This document shows positions 9,056-17,715 of a stretch of 64,000 nucleotides of DNA, one piece after another. Below the pieces are notes generated by a model. The model had not been told where the DNA came from and ran no database searches. It was given only the letters and a program-made list of their open reading frames with translations. Every line of letters begins with the position of its first letter. Within the stretch, counting starts at the first letter, position 1. A program made the translations under genes and the position numbers. Source of the DNA: Bacteroidota bacterium (GTDB taxonomy: Bacteria > Bacteroidota > Bacteroidia > UBA8524); the NCBI GenBank assembly GCA_008933805.1, contig WBUH01000019.1, positions 30,629 through 94,628 of the forward strand. Direction: 5' to 3'.

Positions 9056-9742
9056 TCATAAAAGAATAAGTATTAATAACAATATGCTGGCTAGTTGAAT
9101 AATAAAAAGCATCATTCCAAGCATAGAGAACACCATTCCCAATATTGCGAAAACAGTTCCGTCATATTCTTCTGAGTGCTTAGAGATTTTTACAAGAGCA
9201 ACTATTGCAGCGATGAACGCAACCATTCCGAAAACAAACCCCATGAGACTAAACAGCGAAAAAGGGAAACCCCACACCAATAATGGTGCTGCCAGCCCTA
9301 AAGCAAAAGAGAAATATGCCAGCCAGTGGGTTTCTTTCTCCTGTTCGGAGGTGTTAGGGCTTTTTTGTTGATGTCTATTATTACGTTCTTTAATTGTTTC
9401 CCTGTTATTTGCCTCTTGTTTTTCTTTTGAAGTGTTGGGCAGGAAGGAATGGGAGGTATTGACCGTTTCTCTTTTTTCTATTCTGCCATGATAATACGAA
9501 GTGAAAGAAATAACAATACTATCCTTAACCTCTTGATTTTGTGATTGACGAATGGGTAATGTATCTGTGTTAGCAATCGGTGCATAGTCTGTCAGCTTAT
9601 TGGGTCTGACTCTCTTTTCTGTTTTTCGGTTTTCTTTTTTGACATCTCTTTTGAAGTAGCTGTAGTGGCTATAACGTTTACCTGAACAGCCTGATAGAAA
9701 AAGGCTAACCAATGCAGTATAAAGTAGTATTCGTAGTTTCAT
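9056..9742 (-). CDS. Lipoprotein with C-terminal membrane segments
   Basis: A 228-residue protein of unknown function. The N-terminus is a lipoprotein signal with lipobox LFLSGC. A charged, Lys/Arg/Asn-rich linker of about 110 residues follows. The C-terminal 90 residues hold two to three hydrophobic segments (FALGLAAPLLVWGF, GFVFGMVAFIAAIVALV, ILGMVFSMLGMMLFII), with the GxxxGxxAFIxAIxAL pattern of DUF4190-like membrane proteins. A lipid anchor and several membrane segments in one chain is unusual. It separates the copy 1 operon from the GIY-YIG remnant and reads against both. Confidence 0.7.
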   Translation of the reverse strand: MKLRILLYTALVSLFLSGCSGKRYSHYSYFKRDVKKENRKTEKRVRPNKLTDYAPIANTDTLPIRQSQNQEVKDSIVISFTSYYHGRIEKRETVNTSHSFLPNTSKEKQEANNRETIKERNNRHQQKSPNTSEQEKETHWLAYFSFALGLAAPLLVWGFPFSLFSLMGFVFGMVAFIAAIVALVKISKHSEEYDGTVFAILGMVFSMLGMMLFIIQLASILLLILILL

Positions 9743-9827
9743 ACAGGCAAGCTATTGATATGCCTATGAAACAAAATGGTACATTTTGCAAGAAGGGCGG
9801 GAATAATTTGCAAAAAATGCAAATTGT

Positions 9828-10031
9828 GATTTCACAAACAATATTCGCAATGAAATCTTTACCAAGCAGCTTGCCTACATTTTAACCACCTCTGAAAACC
9901 CCAATGGTTCGGCAACCATTTTAAGAAGTAATTGCTGCCTTCGCTATTTGGTAGAACCCGACCCAAAGGAACAAATGGCACTCACCGTTGTCGTATCTTT
10001 GGAGTTAAAACCGCTCTATCAAAACAACTGA
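9828..10031 (+). pseudogene. 3' fragment of a GIY-YIG nuclease-like gene
   Basis: Reading from 9831 to the TGA at 10029-10031 gives 66 residues, of which 59 match by my count the C-terminal part of the intact gene at 53251-53622 (from FTSNLRNEIF to KPLYQNN). Similarity continues about 30 bp past the stop codon, including GTTGTACCCAA. The N-terminal half, with the GVYLI and LYI core strands, is missing and no start codon is suitably placed, so this is a truncated remnant. Upstream, 9743-9827 shows no matching sequence. It lies downstream of the copy 1 secreted-protein operon on the same strand, as the intact gene does in the copy 2 cassette. Confidence 0.8.
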
Positions 10032-10208
10032 GGTGCTGCACCTATGTTGTACCCAAGATAAAAAACACAAATTTTAATATTATGTAATAATTTGATTACA
10101 AGCATTTTAATTGTAAATTTTAAAACAACAAACGAACTTGTTTCAGAATCTCACTCTGTGTTAACCTTGAATGGGTAATGCGATGCCGACCTTCGTCGGC
10201 AATAAAAA

Positions 10209-10234
10209 AGCCCCTTCAAAAACTTGAAGGGGCT
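10209..10234 (-). terminator. Intrinsic terminator after the dnaK operon
   Basis: AGCCCCTTCAA pairs perfectly with TTGAAGGGGCT around a 4-nt loop. On the minus strand it is followed by six Ts. It lies 24 bp past the stop of the small gene behind dnaK. A second hairpin, GCCGAC-CTTC-GTCGGC, is at 10185-10200. Confidence 0.85.
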
Positions 10235-10258
10235 GGCAAAGCTATGCTTTTCTAAATC

Positions 10259-10504
10259 CTATTTATATTTTTCCGTCAAATAAACATTTGCATACTCTTC
10301 GGCTGCGTCTGGAGAATCAAACAAAATGGGTTTACCATGCTCATTTTTAATAATTTCACCCAAAATCATTTTAGGGTCATTAAGATTGTAAAAACATAAG
10401 TATTTATCTGATTGTATATAAGCATTCTGATCTTGTTGGTAAACAAGAGGCGGTTCAACAGTTACCCAAATGCTTAAACCATTAATAATAAGTTCTTTTG
10501 ACAT
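10259..10504 (-). CDS. Small hypothetical protein behind dnaK
   Basis: An 81-residue soluble protein with no signal peptide or membrane segment, not recognised. It is rich in Tyr, Asn and acidic residues (KYLCFYNLNDPKMILGEI, DSPDAAEEYANVYL). It starts 4 bp after the dnaK stop codon on the same strand and shares the downstream terminator, so it is almost certainly co-transcribed with dnaK. A link to protein quality control can only be guessed from position. Confidence 0.65.
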   Translation of the reverse strand: MSKELIINGLSIWVTVEPPLVYQQDQNAYIQSDKYLCFYNLNDPKMILGEIIKNEHGKPILFDSPDAAEEYANVYLTEKYK

Positions 10505-10508
10505 AATA

Positions 10509-12410
10509 TTATTTCACTTCTTCGTAGTCAACATCGGTTACGTTGTCTTTACCGTCGCCTGCACCTGCGTTAGCACTTGCATTTGCTCCGGGGTTACCTT
10601 CGGCACCACCTTGCGCATTGTACATATCCTGGCTGGCAGCTGCCCAAGCATCGTTCAGTTTTTGCATGGCAGCATCAATACCGGTGATGTCTTTGTTAGC
10701 GTGCGCCATTTTAAGGTCTTTCAAGCCTTCTTCAATCACTGATTTTTTATCGGCAGGTATTTTATCACCGTACTCTTTCAACTGTTTTTCAGTTTGGAAA
10801 GCAAGGCTGTCGGCTTGGTTCAATTTGTCCACTTCTTCGCGGGCTTTGCGGTCAGCATCAGCATTCGCCTCTGCTTCGCGTTTCATTTTTGCAATTTCCT
10901 CTTCGCTCAAGCCGCTGCTTGATTCGATACGGATTTTTTGCTCTTTGCCTGTGCCTTTGTCTTTTGCGCTTACGTGCATAATACCGTTAGCGTCAATATC
11001 AAACGCAACCTCAATTTGTGGAACACCGCGTGGGGCAGGAGGGATGCTATCCAAGTGGAAGCGACCCAAAGTACGGTTATCACGTGCCATCGGACGCTCG
11101 CCCTGCAATACGTGAATTTCTACGCTGGGTTGGTTATCGCTGGCAGTACTAAATGTTTCAGCTTTTTTAGTTGGGATGGTAGTGTTGGCTTCAATCAGTT
11201 TGGTAAATACACCGCCCATAGTTTCGATACCCAACGATAGCGGGGTAACATCCAACAACAACACATCTTTTACTTCACCGGTTAATACACCGCCTTGAAT
11301 TGCAGCACCAATAGCTACTACTTCATCAGGGTTAACACCTTTGCCGGGTTCTTTACCGAAGAATTTTTTAACAGCGTCTTGTACAGCGGGGATACGAGTG
11401 CTACCACCCACCAAAATCACTTCGTCGATATCGCTAACTGTTAAACCTGCATTTTTCAATGCGCTGCGGCAAGGAGCAATGGTACGGTCAACAAGGTCGC
11501 TTACTAATTGTTCAAATTTTGCGCGGGTAAGGGTGCGCACCAAGTGCTTAGGCACACCGTCAACAGGCATAATATAAGGCAAGTTAATTTCGGTTGAAGT
11601 AGTGCTTGAAAGCTCTATTTTAGCTTTTTCGGCAGCTTCTTTCAAACGTTGCATTGCCATTGGGTCTTTAGTCAAGTCAGCGTTTTCGTCGCGTTTAAAC
11701 TCGTCAGCCAACCAGTCAATGATTTTGTTATCAAAATCATCACCACCCAAGTGGGTATCACCGTCGGTTGATTTTACTTCAAATACACCGTCACCCAATT
11801 CAAGTACAGAAACGTCGTGAGTACCACCACCGCAGTCAAATACCACAATCTTCATGTCTTTGCTGCGTTTGTCCAAACCATAGGCAAGGGCAGCGGCAGT
11901 AGGCTCGTTAATGATACGTTTTACTTCAAGACCTGCAATTTCGCCGGCTTCTTTGGTTGCTTGACGTTGTGCATCGTTAAAGTAAGCGGGTACAGTAATA
12001 ACGGCTTCTTTTACTTCGTGACCTAAGAAATCTTCAGCGGTTTTCTTCATTTTTTGAAGTACCATGGCCGATATTTCTTGTGGTGTATATAAACGGTCGC
12101 CAATTTTAACACGCGGAGTGTTGTTATCGCCTTTGGCAACTTGGTAAGGGATACGTTTAGTTTCTTCTTTAAGGTTATCGAAGGTTTGACCCATAAAACG
12201 CTTGATAGAATAGATAGTGTTTTGAGGGTTTGTGATGGCTTGGCGTTTGGCAGGGTCGCCAATTTTGCGCTCACCATTATCTAAAAATGCAACAATGGAC
12301 GGAGTGGTGCGTTTGCCTTCGCTGTTGGCAATTACCACGGGCTCGTTACCTTCCATTACGGCTACACAACTGTTGGTTGTGCCTAAGTCAATTCCGATTA
12401 TTTTTCCCAT
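10509..12410 (-). CDS. dnaK: Chaperone DnaK (Hsp70)
   Basis: A 633-residue ATP-dependent chaperone that binds exposed hydrophobic peptides with DnaJ and GrpE. The start [18 protein letters not shown] is the first phosphate-binding loop. [18 protein letters not shown] and HLGGDDFDN follow in the ATPase domain, then the interdomain linker [15 protein letters not shown] near residue 390 and the substrate-binding domain. The C-terminal tail is Gly/Ala/Asn-rich and ends DVDYEEVK, the usual co-chaperone-type terminus. Length is normal. The 213 bp upstream carry repeated CTGACA boxes and a possible sigma-54-like site. The small gene at 10259 follows in the same transcript. No grpE or dnaJ is adjacent. 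Confidence 0.99.
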   Translation of the reverse strand: MGKIIGIDLGTTNSCVAVMEGNEPVVIANSEGKRTTPSIVAFLDNGERKIGDPAKRQAITNPQNTIYSIKRFMGQTFDNLKEETKRIPYQVAKGDNNTPRVKIGDRLYTPQEISAMVLQKMKKTAEDFLGHEVKEAVITVPAYFNDAQRQATKEAGEIAGLEVKRIINEPTAAALAYGLDKRSKDMKIVVFDCGGGTHDVSVLELGDGVFEVKSTDGDTHLGGDDFDNKIIDWLADEFKRDENADLTKDPMAMQRLKEAAEKAKIELSSTTSTEINLPYIMPVDGVPKHLVRTLTRAKFEQLVSDLVDRTIAPCRSALKNAGLTVSDIDEVILVGGSTRIPAVQDAVKKFFGKEPGKGVNPDEVVAIGAAIQGGVLTGEVKDVLLLDVTPLSLGIETMGGVFTKLIEANTTIPTKKAETFSTASDNQPSVEIHVLQGERPMARDNRTLGRFHLDSIPPAPRGVPQIEVAFDIDANGIMHVSAKDKGTGKEQKIRIESSSGLSEEEIAKMKREAEANADADRKAREEVDKLNQADSLAFQTEKQLKEYGDKIPADKKSVIEEGLKDLKMAHANKDITGIDAAMQKLNDAWAAASQDMYNAQGGAEGNPGANASANAGAGDGKDNVTDVDYEEVK

Positions 12411-12446
12411 TTTATTTCGTTAATGTTTTTTAGTCAGGATACATTT

Positions 12447-12462
12447 TACAATAGCAGTGCCA
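12447..12462 (-). promoter_or_regulatory. Possible sigma-54-like promoter of dnaK
   Basis: On the minus strand, TGGCAC, a 5-bp spacer and TTGTA lie 37 bp before the dnaK ATG. This resembles the -24/-12 consensus TGGCAC-N5-TTGCW with one mismatch at the -12 C. Several CTGACA boxes (12473-12479, 12528-12541) lie further upstream and could bind a heat-shock regulator. The call is weak. Confidence 0.3.
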
Positions 12463-12570
12463 TTGCGTTTGTGCTGACAATTTGGGGCGAAACGGCAGTA
12501 ATTAGTCAGCGTGGATAGTAATGATACTGACAAGTGCTGACAGAGTGGCAGTATTGAGTGCTAAATAAAA

Positions 12571-12598
12571 AAGTCCGACTGCAACAGCAACCGGACTT
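12571..12598 (-). terminator. Intrinsic terminator of the small secreted-protein gene
   Basis: AAGTCCG pairs with CGGACTT around a 14-nt loop, followed on the minus strand by a T-rich stretch. It lies 26 bp beyond the stop codon of the gene at 12624-13070. Confidence 0.65.
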
Positions 12599-12623
12599 AG
12601 TTGTAAAAAGTATTTGTAGTGGC

Positions 12624-13070
12624 TTACCACCAGCCGTAATCCCAGTAGTCGTCTTCAGAGTATACTGTAATCTCACTGCTACCAAAGTATCTTTGGTAAG
12701 TATTGTTTAAGTAGCCGAACACTTCAACCTTGTATTCACCAATGCTAAACGCATTCATTTCCATCCAGTAACCGTAATAATCGGGGGTTATGGGGTATTC
12801 AAATTCACCTTGGTATACCCAGTAATCATCGTCGCTTGAGCCGTTTACATAATCTCTAAAGTATGCCTTCACTTTCATTTTATTGCAGGTAACCGGTTTT
12901 ATGTCGTCAACAATTATGTAAAAAGGAGTACTTTCAACAGCATCAAACAAAAACACATCCCCGTAAATTGGGTTCTGCATACTGTCTAATTCGCTTGCTA
13001 TTGATACTGTTTGAGCTTTTATGGCACCAAAAGAAAGCACAACAAAAGCCAGTAAGAGGATTTTTTTCAT
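12624..13070 (-). CDS. Small secreted protein, Tyr/Trp/Asp-rich C-terminus
   Basis: A 148-residue protein of unknown function. I chose the ATG at 13070 because it begins a standard signal peptide (MKKILLLAFVVLSFGAIKAQ); an ATG at 13109 would add 13 residues. The mature part looks like a single beta-sandwich of about 125 residues and ends in an aromatic and acidic tail (YSEDDYWDYGWW). It has its own terminator and is not clearly in an operon. No T9SS sorting motif is present, so it should stay in the periplasm or reach the surface by another route. Confidence 0.7.
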   Translation of the reverse strand: MKKILLLAFVVLSFGAIKAQTVSIASELDSMQNPIYGDVFLFDAVESTPFYIIVDDIKPVTCNKMKVKAYFRDYVNGSSDDDYWVYQGEFEYPITPDYYGYWMEMNAFSIGEYKVEVFGYLNNTYQRYFGSSEITVYSEDDYWDYGWW

Positions 13071-13250
13071 AGGTAAGGTTGATTTGAACCCAAAACTAAA
13101 GTTTTTCATCTGATTTTTTCATTTGGTTAGTAAAGTTTTATCCAATAATCGGATGAAAAGTAAATGACGGCATTTGACATTTAGCATTTATCAAGAACAA
13201 AATGCAACCGGTAAGCTTGGAATATTTAAGATGATGGGTAGGCACGCCGA

Positions 13251-13610
13251 TTAAGTTTTCGGCTCTTGATTGATTATAAACACCCTTCTATAATGTTTCT
13301 CTGGAGTCTTATCAGTATAGAAAATTGTGATGTTAAAGAAATAAGTGCCATAGGGCGGGAACTGTTTTTTATGGATATCTATTCCATCCCAGCAATCATT
13401 GAGACTGCAACATTGCATTACTAAATCTCCCCAGCGATTATACATACTTATTTCGTACGCAACAGCAGTATTACTAATAGTATCAGAAAAACAAAGCTTG
13501 AAAGTGGAGTCGAGTGAAAAACCGATTTCATAACCCACATCAGTTACTAGTAGAGTTGTATTCCCTTCATTTAAAACAAAGAGTTGCAAGAGGAAAAAAC
13601 CGTTGCACAT
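13251..13610 (-). CDS. Stand-alone gliding-motility C-terminal (T9SS type B) domain protein
   Basis: A 119-residue protein that is almost only a CHU_C / type B T9SS sorting domain. It has the hallmark order YEISMYNRWGDLVMQ, WDGIDI, PYGTYFFNITIFY and the closing strand YRRVFII. Such domains normally end proteins of several hundred to thousands of residues, so this is either a truncated gene or an adaptor. The start at 13610 lies 8 bp after the stop of the flavoprotein gene on the same strand; a longer reading frame would overlap that gene by about 100 bp. The N-terminus MCNGFFLLQLFVLNEG is a poor signal peptide. Confidence 0.6.
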   Translation of the reverse strand: MCNGFFLLQLFVLNEGNTTLLVTDVGYEIGFSLDSTFKLCFSDTISNTAVAYEISMYNRWGDLVMQCCSLNDCWDGIDIHKKQFPPYGTYFFNITIFYTDKTPEKHYRRVFIINQEPKT

Positions 13611-13618
13611 TTTAAATC

Positions 13619-15202
13619 CTACTTTCCCGTTACAACCCCGATAATAGCCTCGGCGACACGTTCTCCGTCCATAGCGGCGGAAACAATACCCCCCGCATAG
13701 CCTGCACCTTCGCCGCAAGGATATAAACCGCTTATTTGCGGGTGCTGTAAACTTTCTTTGTCACGAGGGATGCGAACAGGGGAGGATGTGCGCGATTCTA
13801 CCCCTACTAACACCGCATCATTGGTGTAGTAGCCCCGCATTTTTTTGCCGAAGGCTTGCAAACCTCCCCGCAAACGGGTGGCAACTTCAGCGGGTAATAC
13901 ATCATCTAATGAAACAGGGGTTACTCCCGGTATGTAAGAGGTTTCAGGTAATGACGAGGATATTTTTTTATTTACAAAATCAGTTACCCGTTGTGCTGGG
14001 GCGGTAAGGTTGCTGCCGCCTTTTACAAAGGCACGTTGTTCAATTTCAGCTTGCAAATACATGGCGGCCAAGGGTCCGTGTTTGGCAAATTTTTGCCAGT
14101 CTTTTTCTTCAATGCTCACCACCATGCCGCTATTGGCAAACTTACCGTTGCGTTTGCTGGGGCTCCAGCCGTTTACCACCACCTCACCCGGTGCGGTTGA
14201 TGCAGGTGCAATAATTCCACCCGGGCACATACAAAAACTAAACACTCCTCTGCCGTTCACTTGCTCCACCAAACTGTAACTGCTGGGCGGCAAAAACTCA
14301 CTACGCACATCACAGTGGTATTGGATACGGTCAATCAGTTCTTGCGGATGCTCAATGCGCACACCCAAGGCAAAGGGTTTCGCTTCAATTTCGATTCCCT
14401 TTTTATGAAGCAACTCAAAAATATCGCGGGCACTGTGTCCGGTGGCCAGTATGATATGTCGGGCGACAAACTCTTCACCGTCCGCAGTTTGTACTCGTTG
14501 CAGTTGGTTGTTTTGATGAATAATATCCGTTACCCGCTTATTAAAAAGTACTTTACCGCCAAAACGGATAATGGTCTCACGCATGGCAGCTACAATATCG
14601 GGCAGTTTATTGGTGCCAATGTGCGGGTGGGCTTCGTAGGCAATGTTTTCAGCGGCACCATGCTCTACAAATACCTGTAATATTTTGGCAACGTTACCGC
14701 GTTTATTGCTGCGCGTGTATAGCTTACCGTCGCTGTAAGTACCGGCTCCGCCTTCGCCAAAGCAATAGTTACTATCGGGGTTTACCACACGGTCTTTGTT
14801 GATGGCTGCTAAATCGCGGCGACGTTCTCTAACATCCTTGCCCCGTTCTAATATCACGGGCCGTATGCCTGCCTCAAGCAAGCGCAACGCCGCAAACATT
14901 CCCGCAGGGCCTGCACCGATGATAATTACCTCGTGAGGGGCATTTGTACAATCGTGATAATTCGTAGGATTTTCAAAAAGGGGAACAGCGGGAAGTTTTC
15001 CTGCCCCGTCGGTTTTCAACACGTATTCGATGACCAAACGGACGATAATGTTCGCTTTTCGGGCATCAATCGATTTTTTACGGATTTTCCAATCAGAAAT
15101 TTTATCAACATCTATACGCAGCTTTTCAGCAAGGCGCAGCAATGTTTTTTCGGGAAAAAAAGCCTCTTCAGGCGAGAGATATAGTTCAGTTGTATTGTTC
15201 AT
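13619..15202 (-). CDS. FAD-dependent dehydrogenase of the COG2509 family
   Basis: A 527-residue flavoprotein. A Rossmann FAD-binding motif GAGPAG is at about residues 96-101, after an N-terminal extension of about 90 residues typical of this family. It is followed by VILERGKDVRERRRD, the Gly-rich segment FGEGGAGTYSDGKL, the ATGHSARD motif and a C-terminal FAD segment (YPCGEGAGYAGGIVSAAMDG). Members are cytoplasmic and annotated as NAD(FAD)-utilising dehydrogenases; the substrate is not established. It is divergent from the transketolase gene, with an 81-bp gap between them, and may be co-transcribed with the short gene at 13251. Confidence 0.9.
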   Translation of the reverse strand: MNNTTELYLSPEEAFFPEKTLLRLAEKLRIDVDKISDWKIRKKSIDARKANIIVRLVIEYVLKTDGAGKLPAVPLFENPTNYHDCTNAPHEVIIIGAGPAGMFAALRLLEAGIRPVILERGKDVRERRRDLAAINKDRVVNPDSNYCFGEGGAGTYSDGKLYTRSNKRGNVAKILQVFVEHGAAENIAYEAHPHIGTNKLPDIVAAMRETIIRFGGKVLFNKRVTDIIHQNNQLQRVQTADGEEFVARHIILATGHSARDIFELLHKKGIEIEAKPFALGVRIEHPQELIDRIQYHCDVRSEFLPPSSYSLVEQVNGRGVFSFCMCPGGIIAPASTAPGEVVVNGWSPSKRNGKFANSGMVVSIEEKDWQKFAKHGPLAAMYLQAEIEQRAFVKGGSNLTAPAQRVTDFVNKKISSSLPETSYIPGVTPVSLDDVLPAEVATRLRGGLQAFGKKMRGYYTNDAVLVGVESRTSSPVRIPRDKESLQHPQISGLYPCGEGAGYAGGIVSAAMDGERVAEAIIGVVTGK

Positions 15203-15283
15203 AAGTTAGGTTTCTATCCTAAAATGTTACTGCAATTTTAATTAAAAAATTAAAAAGCCCATTTTTGCAGCAAAAATCCTGCC

Positions 15284-16129
15284 ATGAGAGATATAGAGCA
15301 TTTGAAGAAAATGGCCACACAAGTGCGCCGAGATATAGTGAGACAAGTACACGCAGCTAAGTCGGGACACCCCGGCGGGTCGTTGGGTTGCGCCGATTAC
15401 CTTACCGCCTTGTACTTTGATGTAATGCAACATACCCCCCAGCCGTTTGATATGACGGGTAAGGGGCAGGATGTTTTTGTACTGAGCAACGGTCATATTT
15501 CGCCTGTGTTCTACTCAGTGCTTGCCCGCAGCGGGTATTTTGATGTAAAAGAACTTAGCACTTTCCGTAATATAAACTCACGTTTGCAAGGCCACCCTGC
15601 TACCCACGAGGGCTTGCCCGGTGTGCGAATTGCCAGCGGTTCATTGGGTCAGGGGCTTTCTGTTGCAGCAGGTATTGCTTTAGGCAAAAAGCTGGAAAAC
15701 GAGAACAACCTTGTATTTGCCCTATGCGGTGATGGTGAGTTGCAAGAAGGCCAGATTTGGGAAGCGGTGATGTATGCCGCCCACAACAAGGTGGATAACC
15801 TGATAGTAGCGGTTGATTTTAACGGCCAGCAAATTGACGGCAGCACCAAAGACATCATGGGCTTTACAAGCCTTAGAGAGAAGTTTGAAGCTTTTGGCTG
15901 GCAAATACTTGAAATGGATGGTAACGTGATGGAAGAAGTGGTAGCTACACTTGAAAAAGCAAAAGCGATGGCTTTTAACGGCAAACCTACCATGATAGTA
16001 ATGAAAACCGAAATGGGTGCAGGCGTTGATTTTATGATGGGTAGCCACAAATGGCACGGTATAGCTCCTAACGATGAGCAATTGGCAGCCGCATTGGCAC
16101 AATTGCCTGAAACGTTTGGTGATTATTAA
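15284..16129 (+). CDS. Transketolase, N-terminal (TPP-binding) subunit
   Basis: A 281-residue half-transketolase containing the thiamine-diphosphate pyrophosphate-binding part. Visible motifs are KSGHPGGSLGCADYLTALYF, GSLGQGLSVAAGIALG and the TPP/Mg2+ signature CGDGELQEGQIWEA with the later NGQQIDG. It acts with the C-terminal subunit at 17716-18672 to move two-carbon ketol units in the pentose phosphate pathway. Split transketolases are common in Bacteroidota and archaea, and the halves are usually adjacent. Here a vWA-domain gene lies between them. Confidence 0.96.
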   Translation: MRDIEHLKKMATQVRRDIVRQVHAAKSGHPGGSLGCADYLTALYFDVMQHTPQPFDMTGKGQDVFVLSNGHISPVFYSVLARSGYFDVKELSTFRNINSRLQGHPATHEGLPGVRIASGSLGQGLSVAAGIALGKKLENENNLVFALCGDGELQEGQIWEAVMYAAHNKVDNLIVAVDFNGQQIDGSTKDIMGFTSLREKFEAFGWQILEMDGNVMEEVVATLEKAKAMAFNGKPTMIVMKTEMGAGVDFMMGSHKWHGIAPNDEQLAAALAQLPETFGDY

Positions 16130-16284
16130 GAGTTTTGGGTTTACGGTTGTAAGTTAAATACGTTTACAAAGCATCCCCTCTTAAGGTAAAATTAACTGTA
16201 AACCAAAAACTTAAAACTGTAAACTGATATAATAAAAGGCACAGTTTTTTCATTGATACAATGAACACTACGGAAAATTAAAGG

Positions 16285-17649
16285 ATGAACGGATATAAAA
16301 AATACCTGTTGGCCGCTTTGCTGAGCCTATTTATGCTGCCCTCGTTTTCGCAAAAAAAGACAAGGATTTTGTTTTTGCTGGATGCATCGGGTAGTATGTG
16401 GGCAAAGATGGAGAAGGACAATCGTATGACGGTTGCTAAAAACCTTCTCAGTAAGATGGTTGACAGCCTTAAAACCTTTGATTTTGTTGAGGTTGGTTTG
16501 CGTGTGTATGGGCATACCAGCCCTAAAGCTGCCCAAAATTGCAAAGACACCCGTTTAGAAGTTCCTTTTGGGAAAGACAATGCCGAAGACATTAAAAAGA
16601 AACTGCAAGGGATAAAGCCCAGCGGTACCACACTGATAGCCTATTCGCTTACACAGGCCGCCTATGATTTTCCCAACCAACCGGGTTGGCGAAACATTAT
16701 TATTTTGATTACCGACGGTATTGAAGAATGCGACGGCGACCCCTGTGCTGTTTCAGAAGCCTTGCAAAAACAAGGCGTAATGCTTCGTCCGTTTGTTATC
16801 GGGGTGGGCGGTAATGAAAATTTTGCGGGTGCTTTTGAGTGTGTAGGCAGGTATTTTGATGCCAAAACCGAAGGTGATTTTGAGAGTATTTTGGGCACGG
16901 TAGTTTCGCAAGCGTTAAACGCAACAACGGCTCAGGTAAACTTGCTGGATATAAAAGGCAGGGCGACTGAAACCAATGTGAACATGACGTTTTACGACTC
17001 GCGCAGCCACAAAATAATTTATAACTACATACACACGATGAACGACAGGGGAGTGCCCGATACCTTGGTGCTCGACCCCGGTTATAAGTACGATATGGTA
17101 GTGCATACCTTGCCGCCAGTGTATAAATACGGTATTGAGGTGATGCCCGGCAAACACAACATTATTGCTGTGGATGCCCCGCAAGGAGATTTGATGCTGA
17201 AAATGGACGGACTTACCAACTATGAGCGCGTATTTGCACGCGTAATGCAAGGCGGGAAAACCGAAACCATTAACGTGCAGGAGTTTAATACCCGACGCAA
17301 GCTGATTGTGGGCAAATACGATTTAGAGGTGCTTACTACACCGCGCGTGTACATGAACAACGTGTCGATAGACCAAAGCACTACTACTACGGTAACTATT
17401 CCGCAGCCCGGTAAACTAATTTTACTATTGGGTAATGAGTTTACGGGGGGTATTTTTACCATGAATAAGAACAACAATTTTGAGTGGGTAGCCGATTTTG
17501 ACCCTAAAAACCGTAAACAAACCATATTGTTGCAACCTGGTAAATACAAGTTGATTTTCAGGCCGATGAAGGCCAATTTAACAGTGCTTACTTCTGAACG
17601 TGAGTTTGAAATCACATCAGGGGGAGCTACAAATATTAATTTGAATTAA
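16285..17649 (+). CDS. Secreted von Willebrand factor A domain protein
   Basis: A 454-residue exported protein with signal peptide MNGYKKYLLAALLSLFMLPSFSQ. Residues 27-210 form a vWA domain with an intact metal-ion site: DASGS at the first strand, the threonine in SGTT, and the aspartate in TDGIEECDGD. The C-terminal 240 residues contain three similar beta-sandwich-like stretches (LVLDPGYKYDMVVHT, KLIVGKYDLEVLTT, ILLQPGKYKLIFRP), each with a PGKY/GKYDL-type strand. Such proteins usually mediate metal-dependent protein contacts; the partner is unknown. It sits between the two transketolase subunit genes, with gaps of 155 and 66 bp. Confidence 0.85.
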   Translation: MNGYKKYLLAALLSLFMLPSFSQKKTRILFLLDASGSMWAKMEKDNRMTVAKNLLSKMVDSLKTFDFVEVGLRVYGHTSPKAAQNCKDTRLEVPFGKDNAEDIKKKLQGIKPSGTTLIAYSLTQAAYDFPNQPGWRNIIILITDGIEECDGDPCAVSEALQKQGVMLRPFVIGVGGNENFAGAFECVGRYFDAKTEGDFESILGTVVSQALNATTAQVNLLDIKGRATETNVNMTFYDSRSHKIIYNYIHTMNDRGVPDTLVLDPGYKYDMVVHTLPPVYKYGIEVMPGKHNIIAVDAPQGDLMLKMDGLTNYERVFARVMQGGKTETINVQEFNTRRKLIVGKYDLEVLTTPRVYMNNVSIDQSTTTTVTIPQPGKLILLLGNEFTGGIFTMNKNNNFEWVADFDPKNRKQTILLQPGKYKLIFRPMKANLTVLTSEREFEITSGGATNINLN

Positions 17650-17715
17650 AAATTTACGGGTTAGCTGAGGGCTTTACAGCAGTCCTCGGTTCACCAATAA
17701 GTCAGTAACTGAAAA

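Noticed and set aside
12556..12564. GAGTGCTAA, half of a CIRCE element upstream of dnaK
   Set aside because: The partner TTAGCACTC is absent at the required 9-bp spacing, and the site lies almost 150 bp from the start.
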